DNA from: Sparassis latifolia
Lineage: Eukaryota > Basidiomycota > Agaricomycetes > Polyporales > Sparassidaceae
Assembly (NCBI GenBank): GCA_018466975.1
Contig: CM031556.1
Location: forward strand, 3,968,001 to 4,032,000
Length of the DNA stretch: 64,000 nt
Direction of reading: 5' to 3'
Every line of letters begins with the position of its first letter. Within the stretch, counting starts at the first letter, position 1. Shown here piece after piece: positions 1-12,018 of the stretch. The notes below the pieces were generated by a model, which searched no databases, was not told the origin of the DNA, and was given only the letters and a program-made list of their open reading frames with translations. The translations under genes and the position numbers were made by a program.

Positions 1-2227
1 GGTGCTCGCACACAGCGCCATCACAGCGCGAAATCGCATGGCGGAGATGATCCTTACGAAGCGTCGCCTCTGGCGCATCATGGCGGAGAAGGAGGCTGCA
101 GAGCAGGCAATCGACCTCAGGCAGCAGTTCATCTCGGTTGCAAGCCATGAGGTTTGTCCTGCTCGCGTACGAAGTTTGCGTCCGCTGACGCTTTTGCGGA
201 GATTCGGACGCCGCTCCATACCGTTAATGGCTACTGTGAGCTGTTAGCCCGTACAGACCTTACGGATGAACAGACGCTGTATGTCTCGAGTGTACAGCAG
301 GCTTGCCATGCGATTAACGTTGTTGCTGGGAATGTTCTTGGTAAGCTACGCAGGAGTTGTCCGCTAAGCCAAATCCTAATCCGTGCTTGAAATACCGTCC
401 CTCCGAGACTTCAGCAAGGTACGCATCGTTCATCAGCTGATATCATGAAATTTTCAGACATTTTCCCTGCTAGTTGGATCGCGAAAATTCCGAGCTATCT
501 GCCCGACCGGTCCTAATGTATATTCGGAAAATGGTAGAGGACCTGGCGAAAATCACCAATGCGAAGGGAATCCAGCTCGGTGAACAGGGCGTAGATGTCA
601 TCATGTCTGTCTCGAGCGACGTCCCAAAGGCTATCTACCTAGATGAGACATACACTTTCCGCGTATGTTTGCATTCTGTATTGTTCGCACTTGTGTTGAC
701 CAAAATTCTGCAACAGGTGTTCATGAATGTAAGTATCTACTGTTCTCAAATCCGCAAACCTCGGTCCTTAACATCCTCTTCCCAGCTCCTCTCAAACGCT
801 CAGAAGTTCTGTGATCAGGGATACATCTGTGTTGCAGTGTCCATGAGTGTGCCCGATCAGCTCCTTATCCAAGTGAGCGACACAGGCTGTGGTATACCCA
901 AAAGTTTCCGAGCAGAGCTCTTCCAGCCGTTCACTCAGGCAGATACCTCACTCACACGGCCGAGACAGGGCACGGGTCTGGGGCTGAATATCGTCAAGCA
1001 CCTTGTGCAGCGTATGAACGGATCCATCGACGTAGAGTCCACGGAGGGCGAAGGGACGACGTTCATCGTGAAACTGCCCATCACGCCGCACACGCCGACG
1101 CATTCCGAGTCTCCACCCTCTGGTGCAGCGGAGCTCCCCGCCGCGCTGCCCAGACGGCTGAGGGTTGTCAACCATGACGGGCGCACGCAGGACCTGCTCG
1201 TTCATCTGTGGACGCAGCATGGGTTCGTGGTCACCGCGGGCGTCGAGGAGACGTCGGTGCAGGAGCTGGTGCGGGACGTGGACGCGGTGTGGACGGATTT
1301 AGAGAGTGCCGCAGGATCGCCGGTGCTCCGGGAGCTGATGCACACCGTGATGGCGAGGACGTTCCCCGTGTATGTGCTGTACACGGACTCGCACGAGCTC
1401 AGCGCTCTCGAGCCTGAGCTGTCCGAGGCGCGCAACGTCGTGCTCGTGAAGCGCCCGCTGGTCATGCACACGGTGCTAGGAATGATGGCTAATCCGCAGG
1501 CGCACATGGGTACGCATGTGCTGCAGGACGCGCAGAAGGTCCGCTTTGCGATACCGGTGGACCACCTTGTGGCGGAGGCGCGGTCGAAGGAGAAGTTTAG
1601 AGAACGGGGCGGAGATGTGCCGCTGGACGAGCTGGGGGTTGTAGAGATGAGCGAGAAGGAGAAGATCCTTCTGGTTGAAGACAACGTGGTGGGCTTGGCT
1701 GCTTACTCTTTTCGGGGAAGCAATCGTGCACTTATCCCATGACGGTCCAGATCAACCAGAAGCTCGGACGCCGTGTGCTGGAAAGGTTAGGGTACGAAGT
1801 GGTCGCAGCCAACGACGGCAAGCAGGCGATTGAGGCTGCTAGGCGGACACTCTTCTTCTGCTGTCTCATGGACTGCCAGGTGAGTCGTCCTCGTTTCGCC
1901 TCCCACTTACACGTGGTTCATTCTATCTGGATGGCCAGATGCCAGTGCTTGATGGCTTCGCGGCCACCCGTCGTATTCGTGACCTGGAAGCGGAGGGGGT
2001 GCTCCCTGGACGCGTGCCGATTATTGCGCTCACGGCGAACGTGACGCCTGACGGTGAAGTCCAGTGCCGGCAGGCGGGGATGGACCACTTCTTGCCTAAG
2101 CCATTGAAAATGGACGGTGCGTAGTTCGCTCCTTCCTTGATATGGGCGGCACCGTGACATTGTTCGGACTGTTGCAGATCTTGACGCTGCACTGAAGAAA
2201 TTCGGACGTAGTCTGCCACACCGCTGA
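1..2227 (+). CDS. Hybrid sensor histidine kinase, 3' part (5' end outside window)
   Basis: This is a two-component phosphorelay kinase that autophosphorylates on His and passes phosphate to a receiver Asp. The window opens inside the helix before the HisKA domain. The H-box FISVASHE / IRTPLH is split by an intron near 149-200. The HATPase domain follows, with N-box LLSNAQKFC, G1 DTGCGIP, F-box LFQPFTQAD and G2 GTGLGLNIV (about 785-1075). Next comes a divergent receiver-like segment (about 1150-1480), then a true receiver: acidic LLVEDN (1670-1687), phospho-acceptor Asp in LMDCQ|MPVLDG (about 1865-1955) and Lys in LPKPLK (about 2093-2110). The last exon reads DLDAALKKFGRS and stops at 2225-2227. 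At least seven short introns are needed to keep the frame. The sensor region is missing, so the HHK class cannot be assigned. Domain identity is very secure and the exon joints are approximate. Confidence 0.9.
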
Positions 2228-2640
2228 ATGCTGCAATATATATGCGCATCTTTTTCATCTAGCTTTCTCTGCTTGGATATAGACCGCGTGTTATATGCCA
2301 CATCTCCGTCACATATCTGCTTTGTTATTCTCGCATCTCCCGACATATCCTTTGTTTACTGTTGCATCACATCCTCACATATTTTATCGCAGTGTACTGA
2401 CCTATAGTATTAATCATGTCTGTATTCGTATCCACACTCAAAAAGTCTGGATTCTCGAACTTTGAGGTAATAATCTACCTGACGGTGATACTGCGGCGAG
2501 CAGATGGGAGATGTTCTAGAGCGATCGATTAGATACATTCAGAGACGGCGAGATGTCTCCAGGCATCTACTAGCTTCACGGTCGACGACAAAACGCACCC
2601 TCCCTCCCACCAGGTCCCACAATCTTTTACCACCTGCGCC
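2228..2640. other. Intergenic spacer, kinase 3' end to phosphoglycerate mutase promoter
   Basis: About 410 bp without a supported gene. It must hold the kinase terminator and the promoter of the downstream glycolytic gene. The last 80 bp are C-rich (CCCTCCCTCCCACC near 2598), like the pyrimidine-rich leaders of highly expressed fungal genes. No further element was recognised. Confidence 0.5.
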
Positions 2641-4736
2641 ATGGTTGAGGTCAAGAACAAAGTCTGTCTGATGTGAGCTGTTGTCTCTCAGCTGGTGGAA
2701 TCGTCGCTCACCCCGTCAAGATAGTGTGCACGACGGCTGGGGTATCGCCCCCGAGAAGAACATGAAGGGCGATGCCATCTCCGCCGGGGACACGCCCAAC
2801 ATGGACGCCCTCGCCAAGGAGCACAACTACCGCACGTTGCACGCCCACGGGATCTCCGTCGGGCTCAACGACGGGCTCATGGGCAACTCGGAAGTCGGGT
2901 AAGTGCTCGTCCACTCTGCACAGTCGTAGCCGTCTTACGCGCGCTACCCAGACACCTGAACATCGGCGCGGGCCGTATTGTATGGCAGGACATCGTCAGG
3001 ATCGATGTGTCCATCAAGAAGCGGCAGTTCCACAAGAACGAGACCATTGTCGCGAGCTGTAAACACGCGAAAGAGGGCAATGGCCGTCTGCACCTCCTCG
3101 GATTGGTGAGTCCCGCGTCTTTCGCTGCAGCGCCCCAGCATATTGATGGAATCCGATCTGCCATTGCTAGGTTTCTGACGGGGGTGTTCACTCGCACATT
3201 CGCCACCTATATGCGCTCCTCGAGACCGCGAAAGAGCAGGGCGTTCCGCACGCATACATTCACTTTTTCGGTGATGGTCGCGACACCGCACCGCGCTCCG
3301 CGGCGGGCTACGCCAAGGAACTGCTCGAGTTCATCGAGAAGGAGAAGTACGGCGAGATCGCGACCGTCGTCGGGCGGTACTACGCGATGGACCGCGACAA
3401 GCGCTGGGAGCGAATCAAGATCGCCGTAGACGGGCTTGTGAAGGGTGTGGGCGAGAAGGGTGAGGATGCCGTCAAGGCCATCGAGGAGCGCTATGCGAAG
3501 GACGAGACGGACGAGTTCTTGAAGCCTATTATCGTCAATGGCGACGAGGGCCGCATTAAAGGTATGTTGATGTCCCTCCAATCATACGAATTTGCCTTGT
3601 CTCATGAATGCTGCAGATGGCGATACCCTGTTCTTCTTCAACTACCGGTCTGACCGTATGCGCGAGATCGCCACGGTTCTCGGCCTCCCCGACAAGCCCA
3701 TGGAGGTAGACGTGCCCGAGGATCTCGTGCGTGCCTGTTTTCGGCGCATATATTGACGTTCCTGTGTTTATTCATGCCTCATACGCAGCACATATCTACA
3801 ATGTCGAGGTACAACGCCGACTTCCCCTTCCCAGTCGCCTTCCCGCCTCAGGCCATGACGAACGTGCTCGCCGAGTGGCTCTCCAAGCAGGGCGTCAAGC
3901 AGGCGCACGTAGCCGGTACGTGTCACTCCCTCCTCCCTTTGATTATATCACACTGACAACACCTTTTTTCCGGCACAGAGACGGAGAAGTACGCGCACGT
4001 CACGTTTTTCTTCAACGGCGGCGTCGAGAAGCAGTTCACGGCGGAGGAGCGGCACATGATCCCGTCGCCCAAGGTCGCGACGTATGACAAGCAACCGAAG
4101 ATGAGCGTGCAGGACGTCGCGAACAAGGTCGCAGAGCTCGTCAAGCAGGGCAAGCATGAGTTCGTCATGTGCAACTTCGCGCCGCCGGACATGGTCAGCG
4201 TCCTCCCTTTGCACTACGCTAACTGCCGAATGCTGGTCTACTCTAACCTTGTTCGGGATATTCCTACAGGTTGGGCACACAGGCGTTTACGACGCCGCGG
4301 TCGAGGCAATCGGCTTCACAGACAAGGCAGTCGCGACGGTATATAAGGCCTGCGAGGCGGCGGGGTACGTTCTGCTCGTGACCGCGGACCACGGGAACGC
4401 GGAGCAGATGATCAACCCGGAGACGGGCGCGCCGCACACCGCGCACACGACGAACGCCGTGCCCTTCATCATGACCGGCCCCAAGGAGCTGAAGTTCGCA
4501 GAGGATAAGAAGGATGGTGAGGAAGAAGAGGGTGCGCTGTGCGACGTCGCGCCGACCGTGCTTGCTGTTATGGTACGTGTGCCTGCGCGTGCACGCTGGT
4601 TGATGCTGATACTGCTCCACGTTTTCGTAGGGACTACCCCAGCCAGAAGGTAACTGCCGTCATCGCGCTGCATAGTCAGTACTGACATTTGTCTGTAGAA
4701 ATGACCGGCCGTTCCCTACTTGCGAAGGCGTCTTAG
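2641..4736 (+). CDS. gpmI: 2,3-bisphosphoglycerate-independent phosphoglycerate mutase
   Basis: Interconverts 3- and 2-phosphoglycerate in cytosolic glycolysis using two divalent metal ions and a phosphoserine intermediate. The start at 2641 follows a CGCC context and reads MVEVKNKVCLI. An intron at 2673-2724 splits the first metal motif VHDGWG. The catalytic serine lies in LMGNSEVGHLNIGAG, interrupted by a second intron near 2900-2952. Other family motifs follow in order: SDGGVHSHI, FGDGRDTAP, NYRSDRMRE, FFFNGGVE, MVGHTGVYDA, TADHGNAEQ and HTAHTTNAVPF. The product is about 520 residues, the usual length, and ends GRSLLAKAS. Roughly nine short introns are needed. This is the alkaline-phosphatase-fold enzyme used by filamentous fungi, not the cofactor-dependent enzyme of yeast. 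It is convergent with the tetraspanin gene about 340 bp away. Confidence 0.96.
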
Positions 4737-5076
4737 ATGAGAAGAATAAACTTACGCGAACTGTACAGTAGAAATGTATGCTCCGTTTAGACGCATTGTA
4801 CTTATCCAATAGAATTTGTAATCTGTACTCCGTCGGGACGCGTTTGAGCTTGACCGTGCGGGAGTCTTGCACATTGTCAAATCACAACAAGGCATGCACG
4901 TCGGATGCAGGAGAATTACTCGTCGAGCTATATAGTACGGATCGCCAAGCGCGTGCCCTGAGAATGCATATTCAATGCGATGGTCCATTGCGGGGTAAAT
5001 GTATATGCAGATGGTAATGATAAAACGAGGGAGTCGAAAGCGGATCTAGGAGACGAATGCACAGGTACAAGAGACC

Positions 5077-6283
5077 TTACTTGCCGCCGTAGAACGAGGA
5101 AGTAGAGGAGGACGGGACATCAAGCTTGAGGCTTGAACCCGAGCGGTTGATCAACTCGGACGCCGTGTCGCCACCGTATTGCTCTGCCAATTGGCTGCGG
5201 GGAGAAGACATCAGATCATCAGGGCCGGAGCGGGTCAGCGGGCTCACGCACTTGGCATAGTTTTCCATGATGACGGCCATGCTGTTCATGTCGAGGCGAT
5301 ACGCCTTGGGCATCATGCCCTTACCGAATCGATACGTGATATGGTTCGAGCAGAGGAGCGCGACGACCATCACCAGGATCTGGAAGGGGACGAGGATGAA
5401 GACAGCCTCGTACCAGCGCTTCAGGATGGTGCGCTCGTAATTTAGATACGGCGACTTGCAGCCAGGGAGAATGGAGCGGGCGTAACACGTCTGGCTGACC
5501 GTCGCCTCTACGAAGGGGGAAAAGAACCCGCAGCAACCGAGCTGGTTCTGGATGCGGAGGCGGCCGTCCATTCCGAGGTCGCGCGACCACTGGGCGTTAA
5601 GTTTGGCCTGGAGATTGAAGGTACGCTGCTTGTAGGTGATGTAACCCGGGGTGACGAGGAGGGCGAAGACGACCCAGAGGAGGACGGAGTAGACTGCAAG
5701 GAAGGAGCGGTTATTGAGCACTATACCAGACCAGCCGACAACGGCGGTAAACACGCCGACGGCGGCAGCGACAGTGGAGATGATCAGCTCGGTGGTGTTG
5801 CCCACGCGGATGATATCGGTCTTATCCCAGCCGTTAAACCAGATGAATAGGCAAGAGATCAGCCCCGCGAACGCGTACACAGTGAACTGCTCAAAGATTT
5901 AGCGCTTGACGAACATGAGGCTCATGTAGGTGGGCACGCACGATGGTGTTGGAGATGAAAAGGATCCATTTGAACCTGTTCCAGCGCATGCGTGGACGTG
6001 TGCGACCGCCGGGGAGAGGTACAACATCGTCGTCATCTTCGCCCTCGGCGGCCATGCGGGGCTCATTGCTGCGGAAAGCCTCGCGCCCGCCACCGAGCTT
6101 GGGGAGGTGCACATCCTCAACACCAACTTTCCAGTTCTTCCTACGCTTAGGGCCACCTGAGAGCACAGCAGAGGAGAACCTGGAAGGGACGTAGTTGATG
6201 CTAAGGGAGTGGGCGCTATCGTCGTTGGAGATGAATGATGAGGAGTCACGTAGCGTGGGGATGCGTCCCTCGGGGAAGTTCAT
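5077..6283 (-). CDS. Tetraspanin family membrane protein
   Basis: A four-TM protein likely in the plasma membrane or endosomes. Visible: a long cytosolic N-terminal tail rich in Ser and acidic residues, TM1 starting RFKWILFISNTI, TM2, TM3 (VYSVLLWVVFALLV), a large extracellular loop with the diagnostic GCCGF motif plus two further Cys-containing segments (TCYAR, PGCKSP), TM4 and a Ser-rich tail ending SFYGGK. An intron at 5887-5941 joins SNTI to FTVYAFAG. The start is uncertain. The frame stays open upstream of 6283, the first in-frame ATG (MNFPEGRIP), as far as a plausible acceptor near 6400, so extra 5' exons are possible; see the entry at 6500-7116. Fungal tetraspanins include PLS1, Tsp2 and Tsp3; the exact subgroup was not determined. 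Confidence 0.87.
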
Positions 6284-6499
6284 CGTTGACGAGCTGTAGG
6301 GGACGGCGGAGGATAAGAGCGGAGAATTGTGCGAGTTGGCGGAGAGGGTCCGAGCGTAGCTGCCCACCGGTGTCAGCGTCCCGCTTGCACAGCATGCAAC
6401 CTGCCGCTCGCCAGCAGGGAAAGATAAACAGAGTGTCTCTCACCTATCGAAGTCCTCCTCAGCCTACATGTACGCAAGTGAATATCGATAGCGAAACTG

Positions 6500-7116
6500 A
6501 CCGTCAGTACAACGGTGATGAAGACAGAGCAGCCAACGCACCGCTGTCAGCCGCACCTCTGGAAGCGTTGGCGACGTAGCCCGCGCCCGTTCGTACCTTG
6601 TCGACCACATCTTCCAAGTTATGCCTTGGTTTCAACACTTCTACTAGTCGGACGACATGGAGCACCCTGCTGGCGGTGTTCTGAAGTAGGGCGCTCTCTC
6701 TTGGGTTGATCGCTCTGATCCCGACTCGTGCCAATGTCTGGCCCGGGGTCACGCAACCGACGCCCGACTCTTCGCTGGTCCCTAAATTTTCCCGCTTCAT
6801 GCACCCATGAAACATACGCTCCAACCATCATTTGCAGCACGGTACAGACTTTGGATGCAGCGCGATCGAAATTACTTTCACCCTCAAGGCAAGTTAGGCG
6901 CTCGCCAAGCGCCTTGGCGGTGGCATAGATGCCAACAAGTAGCCAGCACAAGCAAAGTACAGCTACTGACCTCAAAATGGGTACAGCAGGAACAGGAAAC
7001 AGGTGGCGCAAGGGAGGGCGAGCAGTGCAACGAGACAAGAAGCATCGGAGGGAAATTGGGTACTGCAAGGAATTTCTTTGGTCTCTTTCTTTCGGAGGTT
7101 CAAGGGTTTGAAACAT
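6500..7116 (-). CDS. Possible MARVEL-type membrane protein, or 5' exons of the tetraspanin gene
   Basis: Three hydrophobic coding-like segments lie in order on the minus strand. The first is ASCLVALLALPCATCFLFLL (about 7045-6985). The second is CLCWLLVGIYATAKALG, followed by a polar loop and KVCTVLQMMVGA (about 6950-6812). The third is GCSVFITVVLT (about 6535-6502). Donor-like sites (GTCAGTAGC, GTATGTTTC, GTCAGTTTC) follow each one. The pattern TM, then WLxGxxxA with a short Cys-containing loop, then a TM resembles basidiomycete MARVEL-domain proteins. The last segment could splice in phase to the open 5' extension of the tetraspanin reading frame. No secure start or stop was found, so the boundaries are indicative only. 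Confidence 0.35.
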
Positions 7117-7423
7117 GAGTTACTTCAGAGTTTCTGACGTCGACTCCACTGCGGCCAGAAATTACTTACACGAATATGAATCAATCAAATATGACGCCTT
7201 TTGTTCAATCGGATAACTCATTGGATTCGCGACTATAGCTACAATATCTATTATCATGTCCAGGGTATATCACCGAGCCTGCGAAGTTCGAGCAGAAAGA
7301 CATTGCCACAATAAGAAAGGAAATCGACCGTCCCAAGAATGGAGCAAGAATCTAAATACTATGAGCTTGGTGGGAGATCAACAGCTCGTGGTGGAAAATA
7401 GGGAAGAGGGCAGACCAATGCTA

Positions 7424-10144
7424 TCACGTACAATTCTGCGAAGCCATAGCGCGTCGCGCGAGCTCCTCCACCGCCTTAGCGAGCTGCACGTTGGTCTCCT
7501 GCTGCTTCTGCACACGCGCTTCCTTCCCTGCGCGCTTGAACAGTTCTACAACAAAAGAATCTTCAGCATTGGCGCCGAGTGAACTCAAGTGGCTCCTCCA
7601 CGTACCCAAGAACCGCTGACCGACCCACAGGCCCAGTGGGGCGTTCCCCACAGCAACGGCAGGCTGGCCCTTCACTGGCTTCGTCGGCGGAGCGCCCAGT
7701 CCGGCCACGAGCTGCTCGCACGTCTGCAGCATCTGCAATGCGTGGTCCCCTGCGGTGTGCAGGTAGTGCGATGCGATAAGCGCGAGTACGAGAGCGCGTA
7801 AATGGTTATCCTGCGCCTTCGTCACGACGCTGAGCGCCTGCTTCAAATGTTGTCTGAGAAATGCACGATGTGAGCTCTCGCACACTAATGTCAATTCGTG
7901 GGAAGGGACATACTTGGATCTGAGAATCTCCGAAGTGAGACACGCCTCGAGAATCCGCCCAACAGCCTCCAGAGCACCGCCCATCCCGCGGCACGCTCGC
8001 GCGACATCCATTCCCATCTCCCGCTCGAGCATGGTATCTCCGTCTTCGTCGCCATCTTCCAATTCATCGCTAGCTGTCCTCATCCCGCGCCGCAGCCCGA
8101 TCTGTAGCGCGACCTCTCCTGCGCGCGCCGCGATCTCCACGAAGCTACCGCGCTCTGCATGGTGGGCGGCCGCACGGTAACACTGGAGCGCGCGGGAGCT
8201 TTGCCCGAGCGCGTGTGCGAGGTGAGCATGGTGCAGCGCGATGCGTGCCGCGTACCGCGGGAAGAGCTCGTATGTGCGCGTGTGGGCGATGAGCGCGTCA
8301 AGGTTCTGCATAAATCATGTGAGTCTGAGTTTACTACCGAACTGAGGGATACAGTGCTGCAGACCTGTTCTGCCGTGTCGAACTCGCTGCGCATGATGGA
8401 TACCTGCAGGAGAACCGTCTAGAATGCGCATATACGAGGATGGAAGAACGCACCGCTATCAGTTCGCACAGAAGATCAGCCTTGATTCTCGCGAGGCGCT
8501 GTTCTACTTCCTCCACGTCGCCCATTCCAGCCCAAGGAGTAACTGCCCGCACGAACTTCCTTAGTCCCTTAATTTATTTACTGCGATTTAGAACACACGC
8601 ACACAGTATCTCCTGGGTGAGATTGTTCTCCCAGGCTGCTAAACCTTCTATGGCGAATACCTTGCGCTTGGGCTTCCGCCCGACTGCATCGCGCTTCGCG
8701 GTGCTGCTTACCAGGAAAGCGAGGAGAAATAGTACGCGTGGGTGTGTCGTGGAGATCGTGAGTGGGGGGCCGTTCGGGAGGACGATCTACCGGAGCGAGC
8801 GCAAAAATGGAGCTCCCGTCAGCTCCATGCGCATAGCACAGAATGCGAGGAAATAAATATACTCACCTCCACCGTACCGTCTGGAAACTTATCCAGCGCC
8901 CCCGAGTCGAGCAGTGCATGCAGATGTGAGAGCCTCGGCGACGCCTCTGCCGCATTACCCACATGGGTGAAAAACACCACCGCCATCATGAGTATATGCA
9001 CAACCATCGCGGCCTCAAATGGATCTTCGAAAGCAATGAACGTTGCCTCGGGCTTCTGCGGCTCCTCAGACGACTTGCGCGAGCGTGGTGTCGCAGCAGG
9101 ACTGTACGATAGTCCGAGTACGGCTTCACAGCGCTCGAGCGCGTCAGGGATATCTTCCCAGTGCTCTGCAGCAATGAGGATGCGCAGCCGTAGGACGTGT
9201 GCGAGTAGAGCGACGGGCTTGTGGCCATGGGTCCCCGCGAGCGCCTCCAGATCCCGTACGGCGGCGAGTGCGGCGTGAACATCCTGCGCGTTCTGGGTAG
9301 GCGTGCCTGGGGGGAGGTGAGCAGCTACGGGGCTATGGGTGCCGGTGGGTGCGGACGGCGTGGTGAAGAGAGTGATCGAGGCAAGGTACGCGCTGTAGAC
9401 GAGATAGAGCGGGTCGGTGGGTAGGAAGGAGGCGAGGATATTGCGAATCTGGGTACGTGCGAATTTAGTCTTGTGTTGCCACTGGGAAAGCTCGACTTGA
9501 AGGAGTGAAAGATGTAGCATGTATGCGCGAAGGGAAGGATGCTAGATAGGGAGAGGTGAGTATGTAGAGCTAAATAGAACGATGAGGTACCAGAAACTTA
9601 CCTTCTGGGCTATAATTGACTGTACGGGTAGAGATGGTCAGTATATGCTATCCTGACACTTGGGTCTGATCTCCCGTCTAGACAGGGCTACTCGATCAAG
9701 GTACTTACACCTTTACTGATAGCTTTCTCCACCTGGACGCAGTTGTTGTGAGTAATTTTTAGTCGAATATGCATATAAACATACCTCTGACTCTATACCT
9801 TTCGCCCACGGGTAATTTTTGTCCTGGCTGAACCCTCCACCAATGACCTTCATACCAATCTCCGCAAGACCGGTCCATGCGCGACACTCGATGTCAGGCG
9901 GCAACGCGTGGAGGCCCAGACACTTCCTAAGTGCGTCAAGCGACAAACACAGAGAGTGAACATAAAAGCGGTGGTTGGGAGGATGCGCTAGCAGCGCTGG
10001 CAGGGAGACGAGGAGGACGGCAGGAGGAAGTGGCGCGAGTGAGACGGACGCAGGCGCTGGACTCGAAGTCAATGGTGACGAGGAAACGAGTTTTTGCCGC
10101 TTGAAGGGGCGGGGGTTGTCGTCGGACTTGGCGGTGAGATTCAT
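7424..10144 (-). CDS. SCC4: Cohesin loading factor SCC4/MAU2-like
   Basis: Partner of SCC2/NIPBL in the complex that loads cohesin onto chromatin. The start at 10144-10142 reads MNLTAKSDDNPRPFKRQKL (basic, NLS-like). The first exon contains VLLVSLPALLAHPPNHRFYVHSL, the helical N-terminus typical of the family. The central exon (about 9510-8870) carries QVELSQWQHKTKFAR and a long run of TPR-like helices, including DVHAALAAVRDLEALA and LRLRILIAAEHWEDI. The C-terminal exon (about 8310-7424) has YAARIALHHAHLAHALGQ, RALQCYRAAAHHAE and a closing LGTWRSHLSSLGANAEDSF helix. It ends NCT-stop at 7424. Several introns lie between, including the stretches near 9530-9760 and 8310-8870. Length and architecture fit the Cohesin_load family (PF10345). 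The assignment rests on family resemblance and is fairly secure. Confidence 0.8.
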
Positions 10145-12018
10145 GGAGGGTGGTGGAGACTCGTATAGTAGACGACTGGAGCTGTGACAATTCGTCGCGT
10201 GCTGTCACTTGTGACACCCGCGTACCTGTGACCACTTGAACCTAGCTCCGAGTCTGAGTCTATCCATCGCAACGACGTCAAGTTCGAGTTCGGATGCGCA
10301 AACACTACTGAGCAGAAAACGAAACAGGGGTTCGTTAAACATATTTTTACTGATGGAATTCATGCTTTCTTTCAAGGGTGGATTATGTCGAATGCAACTC
10401 TAGCTGAAAAATGTAAAGAACCGTTGCAGCGTTCAGAAGAGCCAAGTCAAATAACCATTTCTCCCGGATAGCCTATGGCCTCTACAACCAGTGCGTATGT
10501 ATTATGCTCTGTGTGAGATGAACGGTCTGATCTTTGCATTTTCCTCCCAACCTCTCCTAATAAGTGGCTGAGCTCTGACCTACCGGCGGCCTCGAGTATT
10601 CCTGTTCCTTCACAATCTCTCCGCCATCCCGCCCTCAGATAATTATTGCGACAACACTATGATGTGATCCATGCCTGTCCATCGTACACGGCACATGCTT
10701 CGGAACATGTCCGAGTAGGTGAGTACCTTTAGGTGTCGCCCACCCCACTGTTGCACCAACTCGCGGCACCTCTGGCTCGGTCTGTTCAGCATCGAATATC
10801 CGCTGACGTCAAGTGCATGCAGCCAGCCTTCTGCGTGACAATTGGATTTTGGCAGGGTGTTTTCAGGTGCCGATGTCCCTGGCTAGGAAACTTATCTCGG
10901 AAAATACCGAACTGTGCACTATGTTCCATTCTGCATCCTTGGTTATCTATCATCGATCCCGGGTGCCTCAGGGTATCTCGCCATTGCCTTTATCGAGTCC
11001 CTACCTTCAGGCAGAATACATGGTGTGTTCTTGAAGTACGACGACTAGTTCCATAATACTTACCCTACTTGGTTCAGACAGGGTCCTGGTACATCCCGAA
11101 TAGCTTATGAATACTTACAGCCATTCACCCCCGATTAATGCTGATTAACCTGTTTCTTCAACTAAGCCTCCTTGGGCTCGGGCATCGTGACTGTTCTCCA
11201 TACGGACACCGAGTTTGGCCTCGTTGCTGTGAGTATGGAGTGCGAGTCGACCAGGAAGTTTTTTAATTGGGCTCGATCAGGTGCCGAGCGGATCCGTTGC
11301 GGCAACTTCAATTATAGCGCGCACAATGGCACACAACTGGACGCCCGAGGATGGCTGGAAGGCACCTACATCTCTTGTCAGATCATGTTGTGCAGCCGAT
11401 GTAAGTGGCTTGCGATGCGGTTCAGAGACTTGTACTCAACTGATATGCTTAGAACTCGATTTTTTTGTTTTTTCTCAAGGTGATGTTGCAACACGTATGG
11501 TCGGTGTTCGGTTATACTGCTTCTCAGTCGAAACTTGATTGATAACTCATGGAACCTACGGTGGCGCTCTCGGCGCGCTCGGCGTCGCTCGGTAGCTGAG
11601 TCGTTTACGACACGGGTTTAGAACTGCGAACGGGCTCATTGCCGACGACTTGGCTTGGGTCCTTGCCGACATTCTTGCTCTAGCAGTCGGCAAATATCTT
11701 GCATCTATCACTTGCTGCTTTGGTGGTTCACTTTCGAACTTTGTCGACTCAGGCTTCTTGTGAAGGCTGCTCTTCGATGTGGTACAGGGCTCTGGCGGCA
11801 ATGTAGACGCTTGACATTTCAATTCTAGCTAAGGTGCCTTAGTCGCACCGCCTGGCTGCGAGGTCATGATGTCGTGACAGCCGCGCAAGTTCAAGTACTC
11901 TCAAAAGGCTTAATGCCCAACACTTATTCGTGGCCGTCAAATTTCCTTGTTGTAGTCTGCTATCATTTTCAGTTGAACTCTCGTACTGACTCGATAGTGC
12001 CGTGACCATTTGCCCACC
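10145..12018. other. Gene-free stretch, nothing recognised
   Basis: About 1.9 kb between the SCC4 start and the decayed F-box-like copy. It has short open stretches only. Two small coding-like islands (around 11170-11400 and 11560-11700) have donor-like and acceptor-like sites, but I could not connect them into a protein or recognise a family. They may be relics of a dead gene. Confidence 0.4.

Noticed and set aside
11170..11520. Coding-like island including HNWTPEDGWKAP
   Set aside because: A weak resemblance to branched-chain aminotransferase N-termini was considered, but the next conserved residues of that family are absent and no neighbouring exons were found.
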